64,000 bases of DNA from Spisula solida. Taxonomy: Eukaryota; Mollusca; Bivalvia; Venerida; Mactridae. Positions 25,161-46,923 of the stretch are shown here, one piece after another. The translations under genes were made by a program, and so were the position numbers. The DNA is taken from NCBI GenBank assembly GCA_947247005.1, contig OX365949.1, positions 2,862,001-2,926,000 on the forward strand, in the 5' to 3' direction. Numbering within the stretch: position 1 is the stretch's first letter; each line of letters begins with the position of its first letter. The notes beneath the pieces were generated by a model. The model did no database searches, was not told where the DNA came from, and worked only from the letters and a program-made list of their open reading frames with translations.

Positions 25161-26350
25161 ATAATTACTCAGACTATCAAAGGTATGCACATGAAACTCA
25201 ACATAGTTATTCACTATCACAAGGGGAGTTCATACAGACAAGGTTGGTAACTCTGTGTGGCCTATATTTATGAGTAATCTGCCCTTGTGACTCTTAGAAT
25301 TTTGACTCACAGATGAGCAAGGTTACTATCTAGTACGAGAAAGTCGAGCGTCCAGCACTCGTAGGCGGTGTACTTGTTAATTAGTTTTATTGGTTGGAAT
25401 TTGGCATATTATACATGACCGTACGTCCTAGACCATCGCCATTAATTTCTGGGCAGAATTTGCGAACAAAATAGAAGTGATATGAATTTATTGGTGCGTG
25501 AACCAACAAGCACCATTTGGTATAAATAAGAGTAATCTCCCTTGTATTTGACCGTCTTACTCGTAGACAAAACATACTTTCATGCTGATATTAAAATTAT
25601 ACTTCTGGTGAAACATAAGGATTAAGTTATCGTTTGGAAATTTGCAATTAAAAGAATACTGACATTTACTTTTCCAAACCACAACTGCAAAGATAACACA
25701 TATTTTGCTTTAATCGACGATAAGGCTAGTATACTCGAGTAGACCCTCTCCTTAGTTCAATAAGTTACTTAATTCTTGACGTAATGTTTCATATATAGAA
25801 TAAAAACATACAACTTTTAGACAGTAATCGTAGAATTCTTCTAAATACTGTCATAGCAAAATGCGAAGGACATGGACATTATATATTGAACGTATCTTAG
25901 CGTTATATCCCACAATTCAATGCACTTGAGATAAAATTTCCTCCTAGGACAACTCTAGACCACTCCAAAAGATAGGTGCAAATTTGTCTTAGGAGCGAGA
26001 TTGGGGAATTTGATGAAACGCTCAAAGGATGAAAATTCAGTCATAGGATCAAATTAGATCCTAGGAATGATGATGAACGCATCCCAAAATCATACAATGA
26101 TTATGCTTATACGCTGTGAATATGCGAAATAAAATCATTATGTCGTAAAAAGTGTATTAACTAAATTATAAGCACAGTTTCACTTTCTACAATATGTTGA
26201 ATACAGTTCAGCATGAAAGCTTTATGTAGTAACATGGAATTATCAAGTGTATATCCGTGGTAGTAAATGGATATGTATCATATGTCGAGATGTACCCTCA
26301 CACAGTCATATCAATTTGCTGAACTGTATACATTTGTATTCCCATTGTAC

Positions 26351-27087
26351 CATGGGCGTAGGAGCGTCTTCAACATTGGGGGGCCAACTATTTGGGAGGG
26401 GAGGGGCGAAAAAATATTTTTTAGATATGTGGGGTCACATTAAGTGTTAATAAGCTATGGCGAAAGTTGGTGTTTATATTCACTAAGGCTAGGTGTATCT
26501 ACTAAGGTGTTTGCTTTTCAAAATACCGGGTAAAAAATTGAACCCTATCATAAACTAGTATAGTAAGTAAGGGGGTTCCGGGGGCATGCTCCCCCGGGAT
26601 TTTTTTAAAACATTGGACCAATCTGGTGCGTTTTAAGTTAAGTTTTTGGTAAGATCAATCAAAATTAAGTCCTTATTTTGTAAACATTTTTACGAATTAT
26701 TGAACAGATGTCCGAATTCTAGTGGTTTAGTAAGGGGATTTAACATAGCAATGACAAAGTTTAAAAGCAATATAGGAGTTGGTGCAAACTTTATCTTACA
26801 ATGTATTTCTGTAGTCCTTGTAGTTCTTTTCAACAGTTACGTAATCGGGTGATAACATATTACATAGATTAAAATCATTTTGCGAGCGCAGCGAGCACGA
26901 AAATTCACATTTTATACCTTTTAACCAATGATAAAAGGCAAATTACCTATTACAAGACTATTTTAGGCGAAAAATTATCAATATGTTCTGAATTATTGGG
27001 GGGGGCCAAACGATATGTTGGCCCCCCCTGTCCTAACATTGGGGGGGCCTGGCCCCCCCTGGCCCCCCCCCTTCTCCTACGCCCATG
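26351..27087. mobile_element. 737-bp TIR element with TGTAC target duplication
   Basis: Ends CATGGGCGTAGGAG / CTCCTACGCCCATG, with TGTAC at 26346-26350 and 27088-27092. Subterminal poly-G/poly-C blocks. No transposase. An older, inverted, partly truncated copy lies at 29680-30420. Confidence 0.85.
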
Positions 27088-27739
27088 TGTACTCTCAGTA
27101 AATCCGGAGAATCCGCATAAAAAAGAAAGAAATAAAATTACATGAACTTGAAATTAATTCAGCCAAAGTAATTATGTTATTACTAGGTTATTATACACTT
27201 AGTAATATTTGTTATCATCCACATTAATTCCGTTATTGTTTGAAATAAAAGTAAAACATTGTACTGTTTAAAACAAAAACAGTCTGTGAAGCATGTTGCC
27301 TCGTACAAAAACGTCTCTTTATAAGCAATGTGTTCACATTGTGCCTTATATTGACTCAAGTTGAGCGACATAGTCTAGTTATGGTGTCTACAAGGGAATC
27401 TCAGAACTCGTGGAACATTAAAACTCTGACCTACATACATGTACGTCATTATATGTACAAAAAACAATGGAATCTCGGAACTCGTGGAACATTTATGGTC
27501 TATTTATGGAGTAATGAGAGTGAAAATAAGACAAGACTGCATTATATTAGCTGATAATTGCTCTTTACTTAGAATAACAGTACAATTGAGAGGGTAGGCG
27601 CCGTGTTTAGTATTTCGTATTTGGAAACAGCCAATTTGTTCGAATACATTTTTGTAAATGTATTTACTTCATGAACCACTTAAGAGTTACTGTGTCCATT
27701 GCAAAAATATATGAACAAGTGGTACAACAATTTGAAACT

Positions 27740-27960
27740 CCATGTTTTTGATTGGTAGAAGAATTAGGTAAAACTACTGTCAATCCGAAGGTCACGGGTT
27801 CAATCCACGGCATCGTAACTTGACATTTCTGAAATTATATTCGTAGTAATCTCCCGCTATATCTGACCGTGTGGACTGCAAAGTATCTGGATAAAGGTGA
27901 CGGGAAGCTCTGTATCGGTGTTATACATCAGGTACATTAAAGAAGCAGCTTGTCTGTTCC
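27740..27960 (+). mobile_element. SINE (family B), partial
   Basis: B box 'acgggttcaatccacgg', then 'gctctgtatcggtgttatac' and 'atcaggtacattaaagaa', as in the other family-B copies. Tail truncated. Confidence 0.6.
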
Positions 27961-28172
27961 ACAAAATATCCAAACATGTGTAACCTAAGAAATACAACAA
28001 GCATAATTACGAACAAAACAGCCATTTCTTATTACTAATGTCAGAGCATTGTTGTAAACTAGTAATGCTACATTCACATCACCAATTCCATCTGCAACCA
28101 ACTCGTGACCTCCAGACTGAGCGACGCTGATGTGGAAACCGGTCTATTGTTTTCTGTGAAGAATGTTTGATA

Positions 28173-28377
28173 TACAGTAAAACCTCGGTAATACGAGCAG
28201 CGATTATTCGAGCAACCGGCTTAATTCGAGCAAATTTCAAACTCATTTTCATATAAACACAGCTACAATTAGTCATAACAACAATTTATCATTGACTTCG
28301 GATATTTCGAGCACCTGGCTTAACTCGAGCATTTGGCTTGTCCCGATGGGTCCTCGAGATAACGAGGTTTTACTGTA
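28173..28377. mobile_element. Pogo/Tigger-like MITE, about 200 bp
   Basis: Inverted ends CAGTAAAACCTCG (28175) and CGAGGTTTTACTG (to 28375), flanked by TA on both sides. Interior repeats 'attcgagca' and 'ctcgagca'. The CAGTNNAACCTCG end is typical of pogo-group Tc1/mariner elements. Confidence 0.8.
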
Positions 28378-28469
28378 GTTTTGTAGTAAGTGATATTTTA
28401 GCAGTATTTACACGTACACAATAAAAAGCGATTTTTTGGTAACTGCATATATCTAAGGCTATAATAATA

Positions 28470-28637
28470 TACAGTTGAACCTCTTCAGAGCTGCCTTCTG
28501 TAGAGCAACAACCTCTCTACATAACAAAGCTTCAAAATTTCCCTAAACTAATGTTTACTCTAGCTTCAACCTCTATTCAATGGCCAGAGTTTGCAGCTCC
28601 CAAAGGGTGTTGCTCTACAGAGGCTGTACTGTATATT
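28470..28637. mobile_element. Pogo-like MITE family E, copy 1
   Basis: Inverted ends TACAGTTGAACCTC and GAGGCTGTACTGTA. Interior 'cccaaagggtgttgctctac' is shared with 62165-62345. Confidence 0.7.
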
Positions 28638-29075
28638 AGGGCTGCGTACCGGTGTCCGATATGAATCGAATACCGGTATTTTGGGTTCGATCGATACATC
28701 GTATCGAACGTGTCCATATCGGTCAAAAAATCGATCAACAAAATACACATATTAATTAATAAAAAAACATTTTCAGTCAAGTGTATTCTTCGTCTATATG
28801 TTTCGTCTCGAAATGGACAGGTCGTCGTTGTAGCTTCAGTTCAAGTGAATCTAATTTTTTAAAAAGGATCTGCTATGTTAACTACTTGTGCAATTTAAAA
28901 CATGTAAATAGATTGTTTATCACATCCCAGGCCTTACTTGATTGTGTTAAAGACATGTTGTAAGTCTGCAAGTGCATATTTCATGTATTTAAGTGTTTTA
29001 TTGCCAAAAGAATATATCATAATGATATATCGAATATCGATCATTTTGTATCGATACAAATATCGTATCGATCAT
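28636..29075. other. Possible hAT-type remnant rich in 'atcgatac'
   Basis: Begins 'agggctgcgtaccgg' and carries many 'tcgatac/gtatcga' words; the right end is unclear. Confidence 0.35.
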
Positions 29076-29679
29076 AATTCTAACTCCCAAAATATATGTG
29101 ACAATAACTTTTTTAACATATGCATTACATAAAATCCGGAAATACCATTTTAAAGTTGAGGCTTCAAATTGTTTTATGATATACATGTATCATATGCCAT
29201 AATTAAACACTTTTTATAAACCTCACTACTAGAAACGTTTGAAGTGCGTTTTTATGAAAGTGACGTTATATATGTTAAGATTTGACGTCATTGTTAAAGA
29301 GTTAAACCTGAATGGTTTATTATTAAATTTTTGGAAACACATTTGTGTATGTTTTATATACTTATCAATATAAATGCTTGATGAGTTATGAAGCAGAATA
29401 AGATGTTAAGATAGGACAATATGGTATACATCTGTATTGCTAGGCAACAAAAAAGATATGGTAAAATGGTTTTCCATACCTATACCATTTGAGTAAATTG
29501 GTTTCCATAGTAACCGAAACAATTTTTTTTTTTACTAACATGCCAATGCATTCAGAGGCCAATTAGTATGCACTAAAATGAAACCCAAACTGAATGCCTT
29601 GAATACTAAGAAATAAATGTAAATTGACTTGGGCCCATGTAGTTATTTTGCAAATTTCTAACGGCTCTTCGCTGAACGA

Positions 29680-30420
29680 CATGGGCGTAGGAGAAGGGGG
29701 GGCAGGGGGGGCAGGTCCCCCCAATGTTAGGACAAGGGGGGGCCAACATATCGTTTGCCCCCCCCCCCCAATAATTCAGCTAGACCATATTCATAATTTT
29801 CCGTCTAAAATAGTCTTGTAATAGGTAATGTGCCTTTTATTCATGGTTAAAAAGTAAAAAATTAGAATTTTCGTGCTCGCTTCGCTCGACAAATGATTTT
29901 AATCTATGAAATATGTTATCATGTAGCTGTTGATTTTTTTTTCAACAGCTACACGAACTATAGAAAGACAGTGTAAGATAAAGTTCGCCCAAGCTCCTAT
30001 ATTGCTTTTAAACTTTGTCATTTCTATATGTTATATTATCTCTTACTAAACCCCATAACTCTCAGAATTCTGGCATCTGTGCAGTCATTAGTAGAATATT
30101 TATTTTGATCTTGCAACAAAACATGTCATATAAAATACCAAATATTTATCTCAGAACGCACAGAATGCACCAGATTGATCCATTGTTTTAAAAAAAAAGC
30201 CCGGGGGAGCAAGCCCCCGGACCTTCCTACTTGCAATACTAGTTTATGATTAGGTTAATCTTTTACCCGTTATTTTGGCAAGCAAAACAACTCAGTAGAT
30301 ATACCTTTCCTTAGTAATGATCATTATGATATACGCAAATATTCACCATAAGCTATTAACACTTAATTTGACCCCCCCCCCCAATATCTCAAAAACAAAT
30401 TTGGCCCCCAAATGTTTGGA
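29680..30420. mobile_element. Second copy of the TIR element, inverted and truncated
   Basis: Starts CATGGGCGTAGGAG and matches the reverse complement of 26351-27087, including 'ggccaacatatcgtttg' and a 'cccgggggagc' block, but lacks the other terminal repeat. Confidence 0.75.
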
Positions 30421-32006
30421 TAATTAGATTGTTGCTAGGCAACGGGGCAGTTTATTCACGAAAAAGTGTACACACTATAAAATTTGTGTATATACCTTTC
30501 CTTATGATGTATTTATCATGGATGTAGCTCAAGTACACATGATATTATTACGATTTCTTATTATAACATATATTTTGGGACACCCTGTTCATGTAGATAG
30601 AACTTTATTTAGGTCTTGGTATAGTCAGGCCTATAAAATGTATCAATAATTTATAACAGTTATCACAATAAATAATGCCTTCCAGGAATACATGTATTTC
30701 TATTTATTAAACATTTTGGAGGTAAAGCCAGTGTTTTGATCAATCAAGCTACACTGGGCCGTGCTATGGTTGTACGGTTAGTTATTGTGAACGAGTTTTA
30801 GCCAATCTTGCACGAGAATATATTAATTGCCGCCGACTTTTTCATCTTTATAGACACTTTGTACGGGTTATTCAGGTAATTGTTGCTTATACTGGACTTA
30901 TTTTACCAACTCTTTATGTCACTTAATGAAATAATAGCTGGCATATCTTGGTTTTTTCACGTCTTGTTAAACTGTACTTGGAAGTATATTCGGATATTGA
31001 AATTCGGACATAATAGTTTTCTAAAAATCATGATCTACTGAGTACTGCACCAGGTATTCCTCTAGCTTCTGAATCTTAAAGGGTGATTTTGTTCCTTTTG
31101 ACTAAATTTTCCCATTTTATAGACAAAATACCTATGATTTTAAGAAAAATTATCCTTCAAGCCAAAGGCCTAAATCACACACGTTAATTAAATGTATAAG
31201 ACAATGTATATTAACGTATGTAAAAGGGGTAAACGTGGTGTCGTTCACACATATCGATCGACCGATAAACAATGTTACCACGCTAAGAGTAAAACGCACT
31301 AGTCAAATTCTACCCTGCTTTATATAAGACCTCATAATTTTCGTATATATTATCCGATTTTAAGTATTTAAAGCTTGTAATGAAGCGAAGATATATGTCT
31401 GTCGTGTGATACTGTTTTTGACTCCATTTTGTAAAGACAAAACCAATAGAAACCAGAAAAAAGTACAACCAATACCTCAAAAAGTATTTAATCTCACAAT
31501 TTAAACAAGTTTCTATCAAAAATATGTTTTAAATTAGCACATGGAAGGTGTGCAGGTGCCCGTTTCACACGCTTTTCGATGTGATTCAGCCATTTTAAAA
31601 AATTATTTGCAATAATTAGTACACAAATGTGGACGACAGCTTAGTTAGACCAATCGTGAGTCGCATCTTCATTTGTTAAACCTTCCTGCCTAAATATACA
31701 CAGATTGGACACTTAATTGAAAACGGAGAGAAAATGCAAAATAACATGCAGTGGATTCTGATATTTTGCATGAACACTTTTGTTCGTCGTCCTTTTTTAG
31801 TGACCAACATCTCATTTTGAAGAGCTTAGCTTCTTCTACTGCATGGTGTAACTTATTTTTTTCTAACTCTTATAGAATTCAAAAAAATATTGTTTGAATG
31901 AGGCAGATCGAGTATTTTGATAAAATTGGAATTTCCATAAAACTGAGAGTAGGTCTAGCTCTTTGAGGTTTATGTTTTATTCCTTGTCTGATTTCAATAA
32001 ATTAGG
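30421..32006. other. No feature recognised
   Basis: AT-rich intergenic DNA; ORFs are short and show no domain. Confidence 0.45.
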
Positions 32007-32287
32007 TATAGTCCGTTAGCGACTAGGCTGGACCCCCATAAACCTTTAAATTTTTTTAAAGTAATTAAGCAATTTGATTGAAATTCGGTATGGTTTACTG
32101 AATTACCTTTACCAACTCGGCGTTTAAATTTCAGATTTTTTTACGAACTCATTAATTTTTTCCCCATTGTGTCTAATGTATTAAATTTTGTATTTTAATC
32201 AACAAATGGACAGGGAGTAAAATAAGCCATTAGGATCAGGTAGTTAGACTAATGCTATTGTATTTGTAATAACTGTAACGGGACATA

Positions 32288-32970
32288 CTATCTGTCACAA
32301 CCGCGTAAACAAACATCATTAGCACATTTAAATGATCAAAACTTTAACTGCCCTAAGGCCGAGTGGTTTTGTGAGTCTTATTTTGAAAATGTATACAATT
32401 TACTGCGAGTTCAAATCCCAACAATACCTAGATTTTTTAAAATTTTGCTTAAACCATGTATTGTAATGCTTTTGCTCATTCCGGTGATTACATGCATACA
32501 ATGAATAAACTAGATCTATTCGCATTTGTATTCCAGCACACCAGGATTGAGTTCATCCTACGAAGCTGGACATTTCTGCAATCATGTTTTGCGTTCAATG
32601 TACTAGTAAATATAAAAAAAACATAGGGTATCTATATCAAGCCAGCTACTTTTTTCGCAAAGAAAAGTATGATAAAATTAATTTATCAATATGAAAACAT
32701 CAGAAAAACAATATTATAAAATGCATAACAAATAAAATGCGTTTCAGACTGGATTCGAACCTTTACTTGGATTTCACCAATGATTTATGCTGATACCATG
32801 CATTTAACGCACTACGCTAAGAACACTAATGAAATATACTATGATTATTTTAATACATAAAACTTTGGTCAAACATGGTATGAGTAAAATAAGAGCGCTG
32901 ATTGGTCAATACATACATTTACCTATTAAGAAATGGAACATTCTGGCGGTTTTGACAGATATCTTTGAAT
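32288..32970 (+). mobile_element. SINE-containing repeat (family C), copy 2
   Basis: Same order of blocks as 18640-19075, with 'aaggccgagtggttttgtga' and 'gcgagttcaaatcccaac'. Part of the tRNA-like head is deleted and about 250 bp is added before the 'tctggcggttttga' block. Confidence 0.65.
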
Positions 32971-33120
32971 CGACAGTATATGGATAACTTTGACCTACAT
33001 TTGACTGGTCATCAATGTGTATATAGTTGAGGCCCACCTTCTGATTGTAATGATCATTTGTATAAACAAAATGTTGAGTCTTGAGGTGAGCTTAAACATA
33101 AAACACATACACTGCAGAGC

Positions 33121-33354
33121 TACAGATAAGCTGCGTATTGGGGTAATTACCCAATTAATTTTCTTAAAAACCCAATAGATTTTGAGAGGAGAGGGTTAGA
33201 AAAAGCAAATAGAAAATGTTATAGTGAAAAATGGTACATAAAAGACCAATTACCCAATTAGTTTTATTAAATACCCAATTAAAATTTGTCAAAACCCAAA
33301 TAAATTTGAAACTTGGGGGTAAAATACCCAATTGCCTAAAACCTTATCTGTCCC
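33121..33354. mobile_element. MITE with ACAGATAAG ends
   Basis: Ends ACAGATAAGCTGCG and AACCTTATCTGT; the interior has repeated 'acccaatta' and 'acccaat' words. No coding capacity. Confidence 0.6.
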
Positions 33355-33614
33355 TCTGTTCAAAGTGTTACACTTTGATGTATGGGCCTCATTTTATATT
33401 TGCAATCGTCACTGGTGTGTTACTTAATGTACAGTTATATTGGACCAATTTGCTTACCTTTGCTGTTCCAGTCACTTCAATCACCCATACGTATTTACCC
33501 TGTTTTAGACTTAAAATGTTACATTGGAAGTAAATGCGAAGTACACTTTTCTGTGGACCAAAAATTCTGTTTTAATTTATGAGAGTTGGTAAGGTTGATT
33601 TTTGAAGATGTACC

Positions 33615-34135
33615 AATTTTTATTAGCTCACCTGCCACAAAGTGGCAAGGTGAGCTTTTGTGATTATTTTTTGTCCGTCGTCCTTCTGTCTGTCAGTCCG
33701 TTAGACAATTCACCGTTAACACTCTAGCACTTTCAATTTTGCTTTGATCTTCACCAAATTTAGTCAGTGGTTGTATCTCAATGAAATATAGGTTAAGTTC
33801 GAAGTTGGGTCATTTGGGGTCAAAAACTAGGTCAAAAGGTCAAATAATAGCAAAACTTTGTTAACACTCTGGTAGCCACATTTTTGCTTTAATCTTGATC
33901 AACTTTGGTCAAAATGTCTATCTTGATGACCTTAAGATCACGTTTGAAGTTGGGTCATGTGGGTAAAAAACTAGGTCAATATGTCAAATAATAGCAAAAC
34001 CTTTTTAACACTCTGGAGGCCTCAGTTTTGCTTTAACCTTCATCAAGTTTAGTCAGTATGTTTATCTTGTGACCATAAGATCAAGTTCAAAGTGAGGTGA
34101 GCGCCCCAGGATCTATGATCCTCTTGTTCTAATTG
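33615..34135 (+). mobile_element. 'agctcacctg' tandem-repeat element F, copy 1
   Basis: Starts 'agctcacctgccacaaagtg' and ends 'gcgccccaggatctatgatc' + 'ctcttgtt'. Internal units contain 'gttaacactct' and 'aactaggtcaa'. A larger inverted copy is at 61393-62163; 40582-41325 and 43285-43500 are relatives. Confidence 0.75.
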
Positions 34136-34240
34136 GCATTGTACTTTTTAAGATATTTAAGGTTTATGGGGGTCCAGGCGCTAACTGACTATATCATTTT
34201 AAAGCAGAATAATAAATTTATTGCATAAACTTATTAGTTT

Positions 34241-37200
34241 TTATGCTCCACTATTTGTAGAATAAGGGGGGCTATTGCAGTCACCTGAGCGTCTGCGTAA
34301 CACTTTTGTTAAAGTTTAGGTACAGGTTTTTTAACCTCTTATATTCTCTAAGTCTTTTAAGATATTGCAACCGATATGCAGGAGTAGGTAACTCTATCAG
34401 GCATTTTGTTGAAATTATGCCTTTTTTCTACTTAGTGCAAATAGTGCAAATGTTAAAGTTTAGGTACATGTTTTTTAACCTCTAATATCTTCATAGTGCA
34501 TTGATATATTGCTTTAATACTTTGCATACTTGTTCACAATCATGACCCCAACCCATACACAGGGGTAGGTAACTCTATTTAGCATTTTGGTGAAATTATG
34601 CCCCTTTTTTCAACTTAGTGCAAATGTTAAAGTTTAGGTACAGGTTTTTTTACCTCAAAGTGCATTCACATATTGCCTTGCATACTTATTCTCCATCATG
34701 ACCTAGAGGACCTACACAGGGGTGGGTAACTCTAGCTAGCATTTTGTTGAAATTATGCCCCCTTTTGGACTTGGAAATGCAAATGTTAAAGTTTAGGTAC
34801 AGGTTTTTTAACCTCTAATATCTTCAAATTGCATTGACATATTGCTTTAATACTTTGCATACTTGTTCACCATCATGACCCCAACCCATACACAGGGGTA
34901 GGTAACTCTATCAAGCATTTTGGTGAAATTATGCCCCCTTTTTCAACTGAGTGCAAATTTTAAAGTTTAGGTACAGGTTTTTTCAACTCTAATATTTCCA
35001 AGTGCATTCATATATTGCTATGCATACTTGTTCTCCATCATGACCTCAACCCCTACACAGGGGAAGGTAACTCTAGCTAGCATTTTGTTGAAATTATGCC
35101 CCCTTTTGGACTTGGAAATGCAAATGTTAAAGTTTAGGTACAGGTTTATTAACCTCTAATATCTTCAAAGTGCATTGACATATTGCTTTAATACTTTGCA
35201 TACTTGTTCACCATCATGACCCCAACCCATACACAGGGGTAGGTAACTCTATCAAGCATTTTGGTGAAATTATGCCCCCTTTTTCAACTGAGTGCAAATG
35301 TTAAAGTTTAGGTACAGGTTTTTTCAACTCTAATATTTCCAAGTGCATTCATATATTGCTATGCATACTTGTTCTCCATCATGACCTCAACCCCTACACA
35401 GGGGAAGGTAACTCTATCAGGCATTTTGTTGAAATTATGCCCCCTGTTGGACTGGAAATGCAAATGTTAAAGTTTAGGTACAGGTTTTTGTGTCGCCGGA
35501 AAAGGCGACATATAGGTGTTACTTTGGCGGCGGCTGCGGCGTCACAAATTGCTTGTCCGGAGCATAACTTTGTCACCTTAAGTTCAAATGACTCAAGAAT
35601 TGGTATGCATGTTTCTTGCAATAAGCCGGAGTGCAGTGCGCAAGAACCATAACTCTACCTGTCATAGTTTTTGAATTATTTCCCTTTGATTGATTTTATT
35701 AGAGCATTTCTTGTCCGGAGCATAACTTTGTCACCTTAAGTTCAAATGACTCAAGAATTGGTATGCATGTTTCTTGCAATAAGCCGGAGTGCAGTGCGCA
35801 AGAACCATAACTCTACCTGTCATAGTTTTTGAATTATTTCCCTTTGATTGATTTTATTAGAGCATTTCTTGTCCGGAGCATAACTTTGTCACCTTAAGTT
35901 CAAATGACTCAAGAATTGGTATGCATGTTTCTTGCAATAAGCCGGAGTGCAGTGCGCAAGAACCATAACTCTACCTGTCATAGTTTTTGAATTATTTCCC
36001 TTTGTTTGATTTTATTACAGCATTTCTTGTCCGGAGCATAACTTTGTCACCTTAAGTTCAAATGACTCTAGATTTGGTATGCATGTTTCTTGCAATAAGC
36101 TGAAGTGCAGTGCGCAAGAACCATAACTCTACCTGTCATAGTTTTTGAATTATTTCCCTTTGATTGATTTCATTAGAGCATTTCTTGTCCGGAGCATAAC
36201 TTTGACACCTTAGGTTCAAATGACTCTAGATTTGGTATGCATGTTTCTTGCAATAAGCTGGAGTGCAGTGCGCAAGAACCATAACTCTACCTGTCATAGT
36301 TTTTGAATTATTTCCCTTTGATTGATTTTATTAGAGCATTTCTTGTTCGGAGCATAACTTTGTCACCTTAAGTTCAAATGACTCAAGATTTTGTATGTAT
36401 GTTTCTTGCAATAAGCCGAAATGCAGTGCGCAAGAACCATAACTCTGCCTTGCATCGTTTTTAATTATTTCCCTTAGATTGATTTAATTTGAGCATTTCT
36501 TGTCCGGAGGATAACTTTGTCACCATGAGGTTGAATGACTTTGTCACCATGAGGTATGCATGTTTCTTACCAAAAGTCCAAGTGCAGTACACAAGAACCG
36601 TAACTCTACCTGGTGCCATTATTCAATTTTTTCCCTTTGATTGATTGTATAAGCATTTCTTGTCTGTGGCATAACTTTGTCACCATAACTATTAATGACT
36701 CAAAAATAGGAATGCATGTTTCTTTGCTGTGACATGAAGTGCAGTGCGCAAGAATCATAACTCTAGCTTGTGTAGTGTTTGAATGATTCCCTTCAGATTG
36801 ATTTTATCAGGACATTTTTTTGTCCAGAGCATCGCTTTGTCGTTTTTAGTTCAGATGACTAGAGAACTCTTGTGAGTCTGATATGTAGCCCTATACTGGA
36901 TAGTTTTCCATGACAAATGAGCATTTCGTCAGGCGACACATGCGACTCGCGGAGCTTTTATTTGTCCAGAGCATTGCTTTGTCGTTTTTAGTTCAGATGA
37001 CTAGAGAACTCTTGTGAGTCTGATATGTTGCCCAATACTGGATAGTTTTCCATGACAAATGTGCATTTCGTCAGGCGACACATGCGACTCGCGGAGCTTT
37101 TATTTAACCTCTAATATCTTCAAAGTGCATTGACATATTGCTTTGATACCTTGCATACTTAGAAGCCCCAACCTCTACACAGTTTAGAGTAATGCTGCTG

Positions 37201-37272
37201 TTATGAAGCAATTTGTTTTGAAAATATAATGATTGTACTATCCTAGCATGGCACTGCTAATAGTGGAGCGCG
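34241..37272 (+). mobile_element. Tandem-repeat element G with 'gctccactatt' ends
   Basis: Ends 'atgctccactatt' (34243) and 'aatagtggagcgcg' (to about 37271). Body of about seven units near 180 bp ('aaagtttaggtacagg', 'tgcatacttgttcaccatca', 'aggggtaggtaactctat'). It is split by element H at 35488-37107. Confidence 0.75.
35488..37107 (+). mobile_element. Tandem-repeat element H nested in G
   Basis: Starts 'tgtcgccggaaaaggcgaca' and ends 'aggcgacacatgcgactcgc' + 'ggagctttta'. Inside are about eight units near 157 bp with 'cttgtccggagcataacttt' and 'gcaagaaccataactctacc'. The final about 140 bp is itself duplicated (36820-36963 and 36964-37107). Confidence 0.8.

Positions 37273-46923
<9,651 letters not shown>

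Larger units (their letters stand above)
32007..34193. mobile_element. 2.2-kb composite bounded by TATAGTCNGTTAGCG inverted repeats
   Basis: Ends: 'tatagtccgttagcg' with 'ggacccccataaacctt' at left; 'aaggtttatgggggtcc' with 'cgctaactgactata' at right; roughly 38 bp of inverted repeat. Other mobile elements (32288-32970, 33121-33354, 33615-34135) lie within, so little of the original body remains. Confidence 0.7.

Noticed and set aside
35356..35652. 98-codon plus-strand ORF with antisense partner
   Set aside because: Spans the junction of two nested tandem-repeat elements; no domain.
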